In this document: piece by piece, positions 1 through 9,108 of the stretch | How positions within the stretch are numbered: the first letter of the stretch is position 1 | Layout: every line of letters begins with the position of its first letter | Origin: Thermococcus sp. EP1 | Lineage (GTDB): Archaea > Methanobacteriota_B > Thermococci > Thermococcales > Thermococcaceae | Length of the DNA: 64,000 nucleotides | Assembly (NCBI RefSeq): GCF_001317345.1 | Contig: NZ_JXCG01000006.1 | Span: 109,936-173,935, forward strand | Direction: 5' to 3' | The notes under the pieces: model-generated | Seen by the model: only the letters and a program-made list of their open reading frames with translations | Database searches by the model: none | What the model was told of the DNA's origin: nothing | Position numbers and translations under genes: made by a program

Positions 1-268
1 AACCCAGCCCAATATGTCGGGGAATTGCATTCTCTACTTCAACAAGATAATTAAATCCTGTCAAAAATTCTTGATTCATCCTGTCAATCGTGAACCTTAT
101 TGTCCTCATGTCTTCTTCATTTGCCCTTATCTCCAGTTTATCATGAGGAACTATTCTTATCCTATATCCTCCCTCAAGAGCAACTCCCAATGAACCGAAT
201 CTTCTTCCTAACGACGCTGAAGGGTCTATCAATCCTAGATGAAGCCTTTTTGGAGTTTCGATTAACAT
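1..268 (-). CDS. beta-ribofuranosylaminobenzene 5'-phosphate synthase, N-terminal part
   Basis: The visible 89 codons begin MLIETPKRLHLGLIDPSA, the typical start of RFA-P synthase. In methanogens this GHMP-kinase-fold enzyme condenses p-aminobenzoate with PRPP in methanopterin synthesis. A glycine-rich segment (FGSLGVALEGGYRI) follows. The start ATG has a GGTGGTGAT ribosome site a few bases upstream. The gene runs off the left edge, so the C-terminal catalytic parts cannot be checked. A DHPS-like gene at 1338 could act in the same pterin pathway. Family assignment is by recognition of the N-terminus. Confidence 0.8.
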   Translation of the reverse strand, partial: MLIETPKRLHLGLIDPSASLGRRFGSLGVALEGGYRIRIVPHDKLEIRANEEDMRTIRFTIDRMNQEFLTGFNYLVEVENAIPRHIGLG

Positions 269-315
269 TTCCTATCACCACCTTGGATAAAAATAATGCT
301 CTATCAAAGTGATCG

Positions 316-1218
316 TTACCAAACTTTAAACTTTCTGTTTTTACATACTATCGGGCTTAACTGAACCAATAAAACACCACAAAAAACTATTATCATCCCT
401 ATAACCTTGTGTATAGTCAGGGTTTCTCCTAAAAAAGCATATGCTAGCAGGGTTATTTGTATTAGCATTGTATTCTGAAGTATTGATTGTTCATAAGCCT
501 TGAGGTATTTTAAAGCATGATTCCAAAGCACAAATGCAAATGCAGTGTTTACAATACTCAGAATCAGTATTATGCCCCATGTTTTCAGTGAAGGCATTGT
601 GATGTATCCACTTGAAGCTGTAACCCCAAGGAGCATTAATGCACCCACTCCCATAGAGATCGCAGTTAAGGAGATTACACTTTCGTGATTTTCCCTGAGA
701 TAATGCCGCATGAGAATCATATACACAGCCCATCCAATTCCAGAGACAAGAGTTATGAGGATACCAATTCTTTCATTGAAAACTAGGACACTTTCGGTGA
801 AAAATATTTTAACTCCAAGAATCACAAGAGTTATTCCAACTATTTGAATGACAGAGGGGGTTTCTTTGAGAAATAGAACACTCAATATAGCAACAAAGAT
901 AGGAGTTAAGTTAAGAATGAACGTCACTGTAATTGCAGGCAGATAATACAACCCAACAAATTGTAATCCTTGGGCAATAAAATAGCCTGTAAACCCTAAA
1001 GTAAAAAACCATAAGAATCGCTTTGACGTGATGGGGAGCATGGAAATATTAGGCGAGCAAAGTACAAAAAGCAGTAGAATAGACGACCCTAATAAGTACC
1101 TATAAGCGGCAAAAGCTAGTGGATTAATATCCTTTAAACCAATTTTAATGAGAACATACGAGGTAGACCACAAAAAAGTCACCAATAGGGCTTCAGCTAG
1201 CGAGTAGATCCTTTTCAT
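316..1218 (-). CDS. EamA/DMT-superfamily transporter
   Basis: A 300-residue protein that is almost wholly hydrophobic, with about ten predicted membrane helices in two EamA repeats. It begins with the usual LLVTFLWSTSYVLIKIG helix, and a PIFVAILSVLFLKETPS segment closes repeat 1. Members of this family export or import amino acids and other metabolites; the substrate cannot be read from sequence. It lies between the RFA-P synthase gene (same strand, 47 bp away) and the divergent DHPS-like gene. The ribosome site before the ATG is weak. Confidence 0.85.
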   Translation of the reverse strand: MKRIYSLAEALLVTFLWSTSYVLIKIGLKDINPLAFAAYRYLLGSSILLLFVLCSPNISMLPITSKRFLWFFTLGFTGYFIAQGLQFVGLYYLPAITVTFILNLTPIFVAILSVLFLKETPSVIQIVGITLVILGVKIFFTESVLVFNERIGILITLVSGIGWAVYMILMRHYLRENHESVISLTAISMGVGALMLLGVTASSGYITMPSLKTWGIILILSIVNTAFAFVLWNHALKYLKAYEQSILQNTMLIQITLLAYAFLGETLTIHKVIGMIIVFCGVLLVQLSPIVCKNRKFKVW

Positions 1219-1337
1219 AGTACTTACTTTGCATGGAAAAATTTAAGATTTTTGTTAGCCTATTTTTGCTGACTTTAGGGAACTATTTCAAGCAAAAAAG
1301 TTTTTTGATAACAAATTTATAAGAATTCGGTGGTAGC

Positions 1338-2162
1338 ATGAAGTTTGCAGGTATAAACTTAGCAACCCCCAAGATTATGGGTGTGATTAACGTCTCCCCT
1401 GAGAGCTTCTTTAAAGGAAGTGTAAAACAAAAAGAGGAGGATTTGATTGAAACAGCACTTAAAATGGTCGAAGAAGGAGCATCCTTTATTGACATCGGGG
1501 CAAAATCCACGGCTCCGTACCTCGAAACCCAGATATCAGTAGAAGAAGAAACTAAGAGAGCAGTTTGGGCATTAAAGACCCTTAGAGCACACATTAACAT
1601 CCCAATAAGTATAGACACTACCAACGCAAGAGTGGCTGAAGCTGCAATAAAAGCTGGAGCTGACATAATAAACGATGTAACTGGTTTTAAGGGAGACCCA
1701 AGAATGGTAGAAGTTGCCAAAGAATATGGTGTCCCAGTTATCCTCTGTGCTCACAGAGAAGTAAAGGACTTCACCGACCCAGTTCATGAAGTTATCACTG
1801 CTCTTCAAGAGAGTCTCCAAATAGCCCATGAGAATGGCATTGAAAAGGATAAAATAGCAATCGACCCTGCAATAGGATTTTTACGGCCTAAATGGCCACC
1901 ATGGTACGAATGGGACTCAAAGATTATTGCAAATTTAAACCTTCTGAAAATATTTGGCCTTCCTATTCTCGTAGGGATCTCAAGAAAATCTTTTATAGGA
2001 GCAATAACCGGAAGAAGAGATCCAATGGAAAGGCTCGCTGGTAGTTTAGGAGCTACAGCAATAGCTGTGTGGAATGGAGCAAATATAATAAGAACCCACG
2101 ACGTTAAGGAAACTCTTGATGCGATTAAGATTGCACACTTTATAAAAAGATTTAGAGAGTAA
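1338..2162 (+). CDS. folP: dihydropteroate synthase-like protein
   Basis: A 274-residue TIM-barrel protein with the pterin-binding motifs of DHPS: GVINVSPESF near the start, ASFIDIGAKST around residue 55, DTTNARVAEAAIKAGADIIND, and GISRKSFIG followed by a C-terminal RTHDV. In bacteria DHPS joins a pterin pyrophosphate to p-aminobenzoate. In archaea the homologue is thought to act on an RFA-P-type substrate, which fits the RFA-P synthase gene nearby. The start has a GGTGG site (GGTGGTAGCATG). A TTTATAAG element about 20 bp upstream is too close for the usual spacing, so the promoter is not assigned. The 3' end overlaps the convergent gene by 11 bp. Confidence 0.85.
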   Translation: MKFAGINLATPKIMGVINVSPESFFKGSVKQKEEDLIETALKMVEEGASFIDIGAKSTAPYLETQISVEEETKRAVWALKTLRAHINIPISIDTTNARVAEAAIKAGADIINDVTGFKGDPRMVEVAKEYGVPVILCAHREVKDFTDPVHEVITALQESLQIAHENGIEKDKIAIDPAIGFLRPKWPPWYEWDSKIIANLNLLKIFGLPILVGISRKSFIGAITGRRDPMERLAGSLGATAIAVWNGANIIRTHDVKETLDAIKIAHFIKRFRE

Positions 2163-2946
2163 GCTCTTCTATTTCAAATTTTTCATTTTCGAGATCTATA
2201 GTCAGGTAAAAAGCAGTCCTATTTTTAACTTCCTCAAAGCTTAATTCTGAGTAGACTTCAAATGTTGATGAAACTATCGCAAAGAGATTTTCTCTTTCTA
2301 CTTTTAAGAGGCGCGAATACCGTTTATATAATGAATTCTCTTCTCTTTCCCTCACCATATAAGCAGTTACAAAGCCCTTTATTTCAGATGGTGTGATAAA
2401 TAAGCTGGCAGTGTTAAGCGTTGTCTTAACCACAGGGACAATTTCCTTGAATCTTTTTAAGATCTCATCCTTCGAGAAAGACCGCAATGAACTCAGCAAA
2501 TAGAGGCCCAGTACATGGCTGTCAGAGATATCTTTAAGCTTTTCATTGTCCAATCCAGCCATATCTATCAATATCTGCTTATTCAAATCTCCATTATGAT
2601 AAAACCAGAAATTAAAACCCTCTGGGGAGGAATACACTAAAGGCTGAGCATTGAAAAGATTAACAGTTCCTTGGCTAGCAGCTCTTGTATGGGCTAGAAG
2701 AACACCAAAACCATCAAGGGATTCTAAAAACTTTCTTACACCTTTTGTGTCTTCAAAAATAGGCTTAGATGTTTTATAATATTCTAAATCATCCTTACTA
2801 ATCCATACAAAGCCCCAGCCATCCTTGTGATAGGGACTTTTTCCAAATGCCACTTTATAAACGTCATTCTCCGAGGATTTTACCAAGGCATCCACAAACT
2901 CTTTCATTTCACTTCCATTTCCAACTGCAAAAAGCACTCTGCACAT
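2152..2946 (-). CDS. class II glutamine amidotransferase-like protein
   Basis: The start is set at the ATG that gives MCRVLFAVGNG, because class II (Ntn) amidotransferases need Cys directly after the initiator Met; GGTGAG lies four bases upstream. Other family marks are DGWGFVWI, LLAHTRAASQG (the conserved R-A-S strand) and FWFYHNGDL (the HNG motif). It is 264 residues and has no synthase domain, so it resembles the stand-alone amidohydrolases of the YafJ/Gn-AT-II group. The acceptor substrate is unknown. It is divergent from the DUF364 gene, with only 56 bp between start codons. Confidence 0.8.
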   Translation of the reverse strand: MCRVLFAVGNGSEMKEFVDALVKSSENDVYKVAFGKSPYHKDGWGFVWISKDDLEYYKTSKPIFEDTKGVRKFLESLDGFGVLLAHTRAASQGTVNLFNAQPLVYSSPEGFNFWFYHNGDLNKQILIDMAGLDNEKLKDISDSHVLGLYLLSSLRSFSKDEILKRFKEIVPVVKTTLNTASLFITPSEIKGFVTAYMVREREENSLYKRYSRLLKVERENLFAIVSSTFEVYSELSFEEVKNRTAFYLTIDLENEKFEIEELTL

Positions 2947-3002
2947 TTTACTCACCAAACTTTTTTAGACAAAGAAGTTTTAAAAATATTGGAGGGACAA
3001 AG

Positions 3003-3740
3003 GTGATCCTTAAACAACTCAAAGAGAAAGCTATGAAGAAAATAAAAGAAGACTTTAGAATACTGGACTTCTCATTCGCGTTGCCTTATACTTATGTTGT
3101 CTTAGAAGGGCCCGAGGGGAAAGCTATTGGCTTAGCAATGACACTCCCCGAAGAGATAGGAGAATACAAGACATCGTTTAAGTCGCCTAGCTTAAAAGAG
3201 TTCATTGATAAAACAGACAGCCTAAACATTATAGAAAGAACTCTTGGAGTAGCAACAATCAATGCTATTTCTCAATATTATATCGATCTAACTCAAAGTA
3301 CTTCTCAAGATGCTACTGACCTCATAGATGATGCCAAAAAGATAGCCGTTATCGGAAATATGCCTCCAATAGTTAGAACATTGAAAGAAAAAGGAAAAGA
3401 GATCTTTGTATTCGAAAGAAATCCCAAATTGTGGGATAGAGAGACTTTAAGTGATAGCCTCGAGTATTACCTACTTCCTGAAATGGATGCAGTAATAGTA
3501 AGTGGATCCGCTCTGGTAAACTGCACTCTTGACATGATAGTGAAAAGAAGCAAAAAGGCCAAGAAAATCATTTTAACTGGAGCAACTGCTCAAATTCTCC
3601 CAGAATTTTTGAAAGGAAGTGGAGTAACCCATTTGGCCTCAGTGAAAGTTATTGATGTGGAAAAAGCCATTTTAAACCTAAAAATGGGAAGCTTCAGAGG
3701 CTTTGGCGAACAAAGCAGAAAATATGTAATTGAAGTCTAA
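3003..3740 (+). CDS. DUF364-type putative metal-chelation protein
   Basis: The GTG start is chosen because GGAGGG sits seven bases upstream; the frame stays open further 5' but only over the divergent neighbour. The 245-residue product has an N-terminal DUF4213-like part and a C-terminal Rossmann-like part. Notable segments are IAVIGNMPPIVRTLKEKG, FVFERNP, and VIVSGSALVNCTLDMI. The DUF364 family is linked by annotation to heavy-metal chelation or molybdenum metabolism, without firm biochemistry. No operon partner follows. Confidence 0.75.
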   Translation: MILKQLKEKAMKKIKEDFRILDFSFALPYTYVVLEGPEGKAIGLAMTLPEEIGEYKTSFKSPSLKEFIDKTDSLNIIERTLGVATINAISQYYIDLTQSTSQDATDLIDDAKKIAVIGNMPPIVRTLKEKGKEIFVFERNPKLWDRETLSDSLEYYLLPEMDAVIVSGSALVNCTLDMIVKRSKKAKKIILTGATAQILPEFLKGSGVTHLASVKVIDVEKAILNLKMGSFRGFGEQSRKYVIEV

Positions 3741-3857
3741 AACCCTTGTTGGCTTACTCTATAAAATCCAGAACATTTAGGACGAAAATACACTGCCAAA
3801 AGCCCCTAATACAGTAAGCTTTTTATCGACTCCTTTTAAGTTTCAAGGGGGTCTAAA

Positions 3858-4727
3858 ATGCTAAAACTTCAGGAGACTATAATAAGTGTCATCAAAAAAG
3901 TGCGTGAACACAGGCTGCTTTATGAAAAAAATGAAGAAGCTGTAAAGCAACACTTGATAGGTGAAATCTTTAGAACGCTAGGCTGGAACTGGGAAAACCC
4001 AAGAGAGGTTAGACCAGAGGAAAGAACAGAGGATGGAAGAGCTGACTATGCCCTAGTGCTTGAAGATAAGGTTGTTGCTTATGTTGAGGCCAAGAATCTG
4101 GGAATTAATGTCTTAAAAAACGAGAGAGCTTTAAGGCAGCTTGCTAGATACTGCTTTTCTCGTGGAGTTAAATATGGAATAATCACAAACGGGACTCAAT
4201 GGAAAGTTGTGAAGGCCTTTGAAGAAAATTCTACTCTCGAAGATAGGATCTTGTTAAGAATTGACCTTCTAAATGAACCTCTTGAACGTGCTGCACTGAA
4301 ACTGAGTTTCTTATCAAAGAATAAAATCACAAGATTAGAAGACTACTCCCTTTATCTGAAAGCTTTTACATGGGGTTTTGAAAATCTCAAAAAAAGTTAC
4401 CCCAAAGATTTTCTCTTCTCATATTTAACCGGTTCAATAAAATCAAATTTCCTCCTTTTGGATCATTTAGATGGAAGCGAAATCCCCAAAGGCCTCTATG
4501 TGTATGACAACGGTTGGAAAGGTGTTCCACTAATTGAGAAAAATCTTAAAGGGGTCTTACTCTCCCTGCTCCTGTACCTAGCAGAAAAAGCATCTAAAAA
4601 AGAGAGAAACGAGATTCTTATAGCATACAAACAGCTAAGAAACATTCAACTAAGCAAGGATAAAATCATGCTCCTCCTCCGCGAACTGGAAAAAGAGAAA
4701 GGAGTTAAAATTGGCTTGGAGATCTAA
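3858..4727 (+). CDS. orphan HsdR N-terminal (PD-(D/E)XK) nuclease-like protein
   Basis: Residues about 25-125 match the N-terminal nuclease domain of type I restriction R subunits: an LGWNWENP segment, then GRADYALVLEDK and VVAYVEAKNLG, giving the D...ExK catalytic signature, and a later GIITNGTQWKVV strand. The remaining 160 residues are helical and show no helicase motor, and no hsdM or hsdS is nearby. Such stand-alone HsdR-N proteins are frequent in archaea with unknown function. A TATA-like GCTTTTTA (3819-3826) and AGGGGG (3846-3851) precede the ATG. Confidence 0.75.
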   Translation: MLKLQETIISVIKKVREHRLLYEKNEEAVKQHLIGEIFRTLGWNWENPREVRPEERTEDGRADYALVLEDKVVAYVEAKNLGINVLKNERALRQLARYCFSRGVKYGIITNGTQWKVVKAFEENSTLEDRILLRIDLLNEPLERAALKLSFLSKNKITRLEDYSLYLKAFTWGFENLKKSYPKDFLFSYLTGSIKSNFLLLDHLDGSEIPKGLYVYDNGWKGVPLIEKNLKGVLLSLLLYLAEKASKKERNEILIAYKQLRNIQLSKDKIMLLLRELEKEKGVKIGLEI

Positions 4728-4784
4728 GCTTGTTTTTCAAGCCTTTTTTCTATTGGATTTGTGTATTTTTCATAACTCTAAAGG

Positions 4785-4795
4785 TTTTTAAACTC
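4785..4795 (+). promoter_or_regulatory. TATA box of the C/D box sRNA
   Basis: TTTTTAAACT-type box about 25-30 bp ahead of the guide RNA, in a spacer where no protein gene starts on this strand. Spacing fits an archaeal transcription start near 4812. Confidence 0.5.
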
Positions 4796-4814
4796 AGAGA
4801 AAAAAGAAATAATG

Positions 4815-4874
4815 ACCGATGATGGCAACAGGGTAGCTACCGAATTTGATGTGGAAGCCGTTCCAGTCTGAGGT
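4815..4874 (+). ncRNA. C/D box sRNA (2'-O-methylation guide)
   Basis: Ordered box elements of an archaeal C/D RNA lie in about 55 nt: C box ATGATGG (4819-4825), D' box CCGA (4840-4843), C' box TGATGTG (4847-4853) and D box CTGA (4868-4871). The two guide segments are about 14 nt each: CAACAGGGTAGCTA before D' and GAAGCCGTTCCAGT before D. It has its own TATA box and ends one or two bases before the stop codon of the convergent stress-protein gene. The C and D' boxes are slightly non-consensus. Targets were not determined; the nucleotide paired five positions upstream of each D/D' box would be methylated. Confidence 0.7.
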
Positions 4875-5716
4875 TATTCACATGGCACCAGGAGTACTGG
4901 GAGTTTTGAATCCCTCACGACTCTTTCTGCGGTACTTCCAAGCAAAAGGTCTTTTATAACACTCCTACCTTTCTTACCTACAACTATAAGTGAAGAATCT
5001 TTTGCTAGGGCTGTTCCAAGAATTGAGTGAGATGCAATCCCGGTTAAGACTTCCGTCTTACTTGGGACCTTGAAGAATTTTGCAAATTCTCTTAGCTTAA
5101 CTTTAGCACTTTCAATATTCCTTTCTAGCTCCTCATGCTTTCCATAATCGACCACATGAATTAGGGTGACCTCTTCAATGAGCTCCTCAAACTTCTTTAC
5201 AGCATTTATAACCTTTTCAGAACACTCAGAAAAGTCCACAGCAATAAGAGGTCTCTTAAAAATTTCTTTACAGTTTGACAGACACTTAATTTCTTCTTTC
5301 TCTTCATCCCATTCATATTTCACAACTAGTACTGGTTTCTTTGTGGCCCTGACAAGATTCGAAGCAGTGCTTCCTAAAAACATCTGCCTAAGAATATTTT
5401 CACCCTTAGAGGGTATAACAACAAGATCTACATTGTTTTCCTGTGCAATCTCAGCGATTTCAAGAGAAGGTATGCCAATTTTCACTATTGGATTTACCTC
5501 GATGCCCTTAGCTCTGATTTCTTCAGCAATCCGATTAAGTTCTCCTTCATCTATTTTCATAAGTTCTATTGCCTCTATATCTGTAGCAGTTATATCAACT
5601 ATGTGGACTAAATATAATTCCTTAGCCCCTACCTCAAAGAGCTGAGGAATACAATTCTTAAGGGCATGCCTCGAGACCTCAGAGAAGTCAGTTGGAAACA
5701 ACACTTTTTCAAACAT
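4874..5716 (-). CDS. tandem universal stress protein (two UspA domains)
   Basis: Two UspA domains, residues about 1-140 and 150-280. The second has the complete ATP-binding signature G-2x-G-9x-G-S/T (GKKGRSVIKDLLLGST). In the first, the leading Gly is replaced (PSKGENILRQMFLGS), so nucleotide binding may be confined to the C-terminal domain. The start giving MFEKVLFPTDF is used because GGTGGT lies directly upstream; a longer start ten codons earlier has no such site. The protein is cytosolic and its role is unknown beyond the family link to stress. Confidence 0.85.
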   Translation of the reverse strand: MFEKVLFPTDFSEVSRHALKNCIPQLFEVGAKELYLVHIVDITATDIEAIELMKIDEGELNRIAEEIRAKGIEVNPIVKIGIPSLEIAEIAQENNVDLVVIPSKGENILRQMFLGSTASNLVRATKKPVLVVKYEWDEEKEEIKCLSNCKEIFKRPLIAVDFSECSEKVINAVKKFEELIEEVTLIHVVDYGKHEELERNIESAKVKLREFAKFFKVPSKTEVLTGIASHSILGTALAKDSSLIVVGKKGRSVIKDLLLGSTAERVVRDSKLPVLLVPCE

Positions 5717-5810
5717 GTGACCACCAAATATATATTCGTCTTTCATGTATTTAGGTCTTTAGGAAAGAAAACATTATATTTGGGAGGGAATATTCTATGG
5801 TGGTGATACT

Positions 5811-7004
5811 ATGAAGAGGGTACACATCTTTGACTGGCATAAGGAGCATGCAAAGAAGGTGGAGGAATTCGCAGGCTGGGAAATGCCCATTTGGTACTCA
5901 AGCATAAAAGAAGAACACTTAACCGTTAGAAATGGGGTTGGGATCTTTGACGTATCTCACATGGGTGAGATATTCTTTAAAGGAAAAGACGCCCTCAAGT
6001 TTCTCCAGTATGTCACAACAAACGATATCTCAAGACCACCAGCAATAAGCGGTACCTACAGCCTTGTTCTTAATGAAAGAGGGGCCGTTAAAGACGAGAC
6101 CCTCGTGTTTAATATGGGCAACGATACATATATGATGGTATGTGACAGCGATGCTTTTGAGAAACTCTATGCATGGTTTACTTCAATCAAAGGCGCAATT
6201 GAGCAATACACAGACCTTGATCTCGAAATCGAAAACAAAACTTATGACTACGTAATGTTTTCAATTCAAGGGCCAAAAGCAAAAGATGTTGCCATGGAGC
6301 TATTCGGAATTGATATTAATCAGCTATGGTGGTTCCAAGCCAAAGAAGTCGAGCTTGATGGCATAAAAATGATTCTCTCAAGAAGTGGTTACACTGGAGA
6401 GAACGGTTTTGAGGTTTACTTCGAAGATGTAAATCCATATCATCCCGATGAAAGCAAGCGTGGAAAGCCCGAGAAAGCCCTCTACGTGTGGGAAAAGATC
6501 CTTGAAGTTGGGCAAAAATATGGTATAAAACCTGCTGGCTTAGGTGCAAGGGATACTTTGAGACTTGAGGCTGGATATACACTTTACGGCAATGAGACAA
6601 AGGAACTCCAGCTTTTAAGCACTGACATAGACGAGGTTACTCCATTACAGGCCAACCTTGACTTTGCAATCTTCTGGGACAAGGACTTTATCGGCAAAGA
6701 GGCCCTGCTAAGGCAAAAAGAGATAGGACTACCTTCAAAGATGGTACACTTTAAGATGGTGGATAAAGGAATTCCAAGAGCAGGCTATAAAGTGTACGCA
6801 GAAGGCAAAGAGATCGGAGAAGTTACAAGTGGAACAATGTCTCCGTTGCTTGGTGTTGGAATAGGAATAGCGTTCGTTAAACCAGAATACGCCAAACCAG
6901 GGGTAGAGATTGAGATTGAAGTAAGAGGACAAAAGAAGAAGGCCTTAACAGTTGCCCCACCCTTCTATGACCCCAAGAAATATGGAGCATTTAGGGAGGA
7001 GTGA
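5811..7004 (+). CDS. gcvT: glycine cleavage system aminomethyltransferase (T protein)
   Basis: The 397-residue product matches GcvT throughout: [18 protein letters not shown] at the start, [12 protein letters not shown] with the folate-site aspartate, [12 protein letters not shown] and [14 protein letters not shown]. It releases ammonia and transfers the methylene group from the H-protein-bound intermediate to the pterin cofactor. GGTGGTGAT precedes the ATG by three bases. gcvH and gcvP are not in this window, so they must be elsewhere, as is usual in Thermococcales. glyA (36676) and tdh (62552) handle neighbouring steps of glycine metabolism. Confidence 0.95.
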   Translation: MKRVHIFDWHKEHAKKVEEFAGWEMPIWYSSIKEEHLTVRNGVGIFDVSHMGEIFFKGKDALKFLQYVTTNDISRPPAISGTYSLVLNERGAVKDETLVFNMGNDTYMMVCDSDAFEKLYAWFTSIKGAIEQYTDLDLEIENKTYDYVMFSIQGPKAKDVAMELFGIDINQLWWFQAKEVELDGIKMILSRSGYTGENGFEVYFEDVNPYHPDESKRGKPEKALYVWEKILEVGQKYGIKPAGLGARDTLRLEAGYTLYGNETKELQLLSTDIDEVTPLQANLDFAIFWDKDFIGKEALLRQKEIGLPSKMVHFKMVDKGIPRAGYKVYAEGKEIGEVTSGTMSPLLGVGIGIAFVKPEYAKPGVEIEIEVRGQKKKALTVAPPFYDPKKYGAFREE

Positions 7005-7007
7005 TTC

Positions 7008-7583
7008 CTACTTTTCTTTTATTATTGCAAAAGCCCTAACTGGACTGCCCGAGCCATTTTTGATTTTTAATGGGACTCCTATAAAAGTAAACTCTTTTCC
7101 AATGAGCTTTTCTAAGTTTACAAGGTTTTCAAAGATAACCACTTCATTAGCCAGCAGAACACGATGAGCTCTGAAGTCTCTATCTATACTGGGCTTATCT
7201 ATCCCAATGGCCTTGATACCAAGGTTGACTAAGTGCTTTGCACTTTCTTCACTTAGATAAACTTCTGCTCCATTGGTATACAATAGTAATATTTCAGGGT
7301 TTTCTGTTATATCCTCGGGTAATATCTCCCTGTCCAGTTTTGAAACATCAATAACTGCGCCTTCTCCAATAAATTTGTCTAGTGGCATCTCATCTATCGT
7401 TTTGCATCCTTTAATGAAATGTGCAGGGGCATCAACATGAGTTCCACTATGTTCTCCCATAAAAAGCGTGTTCATATAGTAGCCGTCTTTTTCAATAGTA
7501 CTCCACGCTTTTATCTCCACCTTTGGATCTCCGGGATAAACAAGGATATTCTCGCTAAGCTCCATACTTAGATCAATTATCAT
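7008..7583 (-). CDS. cyclase-family (kynurenine formamidase-like) metal hydrolase
   Basis: A 191-residue protein of the PF04199 cyclase family. It starts IIDLSMELSENILVYPGDP and carries the metal-binding motif HSGTHVDAPAHF (residues about 44-55), where His, Asp and His bind divalent metal. Known members include arylformamidases and isatin hydrolase. Thermococcales make no known kynurenine, so the real substrate is open. It ends 3 bp from the convergent gcvT stop. Confidence 0.85.
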   Translation of the reverse strand: MIIDLSMELSENILVYPGDPKVEIKAWSTIEKDGYYMNTLFMGEHSGTHVDAPAHFIKGCKTIDEMPLDKFIGEGAVIDVSKLDREILPEDITENPEILLLYTNGAEVYLSEESAKHLVNLGIKAIGIDKPSIDRDFRAHRVLLANEVVIFENLVNLEKLIGKEFTFIGVPLKIKNGSGSPVRAFAIIKEK

Positions 7584-7675
7584 TATTCACATCCCCCTAC
7601 CACTCCTCACTCTTTACTTTTGCCATAATAATCACCTTTTTAACCCTTTAACCTTATCCCCAAAACGGTGATGAC

Positions 7676-8941
7676 ATGAAGTGTAGTAAAGATTACTGTG
7701 TGAAGGACATCAAACTAGCCCCAGAAGGAGAGAAGAAGATTGATTGGGTATCGAGGTTTATGCCTGTTCTCCAGAACATAAGAAAAGAATTTGAACAAGA
7801 GAAACCCTTCAAAGGAGTCAAGATTGCCACAACTCTTCACCTCGAAATGAAGACTGCATTTTTGCTTTTGACCCTAAAAGCAGCCGGTGCTGAAGTGTCT
7901 GCAGCAGCCAGCAATCCTCTAAGTACTCAAGATGATGTTGTAGCTGCTTTAGCTAAAAACGGAGTAAAGGTTTATGCCATAAGAGGGGAAAGCAGAGAGG
8001 AATACTATGAGTTCATGCACAGAGCTCTCGATATTGAGCCGAACATCATCATAGATGACGGTGCTGATATGGTAAGCACAGTCCTCAGAGAAAGACAAGA
8101 ACTTATAGAAAACCTATGGGGTGCAAGCGAAGAGACCACAACAGGTGTGATAAGACTTAGAGCAATGGAAAAGGATGGAGTGCTTAGATTCCCAATCATA
8201 GCTGTTAATGATTCCTACACCAAATACCTCTTTGACAACCGCTACGGAACTGGTCAATCAACATGGGACGGTATACTTAGGAGCACAAACCTTCTTATAG
8301 CTGGTAAAAACGTCGTTGTAGTTGGCTATGGCTGGTGTGGAAGAGGAATAGCCATGAGAGCTAAAGGTCTTGGGGCCACAGTAATTGTTGTTGAAACTGA
8401 TCCAATTAGGGCCTTAGAGGCAAGGATGGATGGATTTTTAGTCATGTCAATGAGCGAAGCTGCCAAAGTAGGAGATATATTCGTAACCTCAACCGGAAAC
8501 ATAAACTGTATCAGGAAAGAGCACTTCGAGGTCATGAAAGACGGAGTAATAATGGCAAACGCTGGCCACTTCGATGTTGAGATAAGCAAGCCAGACTTGG
8601 AGAGCTTAGCTGTGGAGATAAACAATCCAAGGCCACACATCACGGAGTACAAGCTCAAAGATGGAAGGAGGCTATACCTCCTGGCGGAAGGGCGTTTAGT
8701 GAACTTAGCAGCAGCTGATGGACACCCAGCTGAAATTATGGACATGAGCTTCGCTTTGCAAGCGATGGCTGCAAAATACATCAGGGACAACCACGAGAAG
8801 CTCGAAAACAAGGTCTACGTCCTTCCAAGGGAGATTGACGAGATGGTCGCGAGGATTAAGCTCAAAGCCATGGGCATTGAGATTGAAAAGCTAACGGAAG
8901 AGCAAAAGCAATACTTGGAGAGCTGGGAGCACGGAACCTAG
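7676..8941 (+). CDS. ahcY: adenosylhomocysteinase
   Basis: 421 residues covering the whole SAHH family. [20 protein letters not shown] and IIDDGADM form the substrate site, and [13 protein letters not shown] is followed by the NAD-binding [18 protein letters not shown]. Near the end are GHFDVEI and [17 protein letters not shown]. The enzyme splits S-adenosylhomocysteine into adenosine and homocysteine, which relieves inhibition of methyltransferases. The ATG follows GGTGATGAC. It is monocistronic; the next 167 bp start with T-rich terminator-like runs. Confidence 0.95.
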   Translation: MKCSKDYCVKDIKLAPEGEKKIDWVSRFMPVLQNIRKEFEQEKPFKGVKIATTLHLEMKTAFLLLTLKAAGAEVSAAASNPLSTQDDVVAALAKNGVKVYAIRGESREEYYEFMHRALDIEPNIIIDDGADMVSTVLRERQELIENLWGASEETTTGVIRLRAMEKDGVLRFPIIAVNDSYTKYLFDNRYGTGQSTWDGILRSTNLLIAGKNVVVVGYGWCGRGIAMRAKGLGATVIVVETDPIRALEARMDGFLVMSMSEAAKVGDIFVTSTGNINCIRKEHFEVMKDGVIMANAGHFDVEISKPDLESLAVEINNPRPHITEYKLKDGRRLYLLAEGRLVNLAAADGHPAEIMDMSFALQAMAAKYIRDNHEKLENKVYVLPREIDEMVARIKLKAMGIEIEKLTEEQKQYLESWEHGT

Positions 8942-9108
8942 TTGTATTGTTTTTGTCGCTTTTGATTTTCTATTTTCTTGCCTATACTGTTATTTAGATA
9001 CCTAACAGAAACTTTGGGCCTTCTGTACATATCTTTTTTGATTCAGAAATGTGCAAAACACCACAAGGTTAATTAAATAATAGAGTAAGGCTTGATTGGG
9101 GAGCAAAA

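Noticed and set aside
100..312. Plus-strand ORF of 70 codons at the left edge.
   Set aside because: It is antisense to the RFA-P synthase start, which has clear family sequence and a ribosome site.
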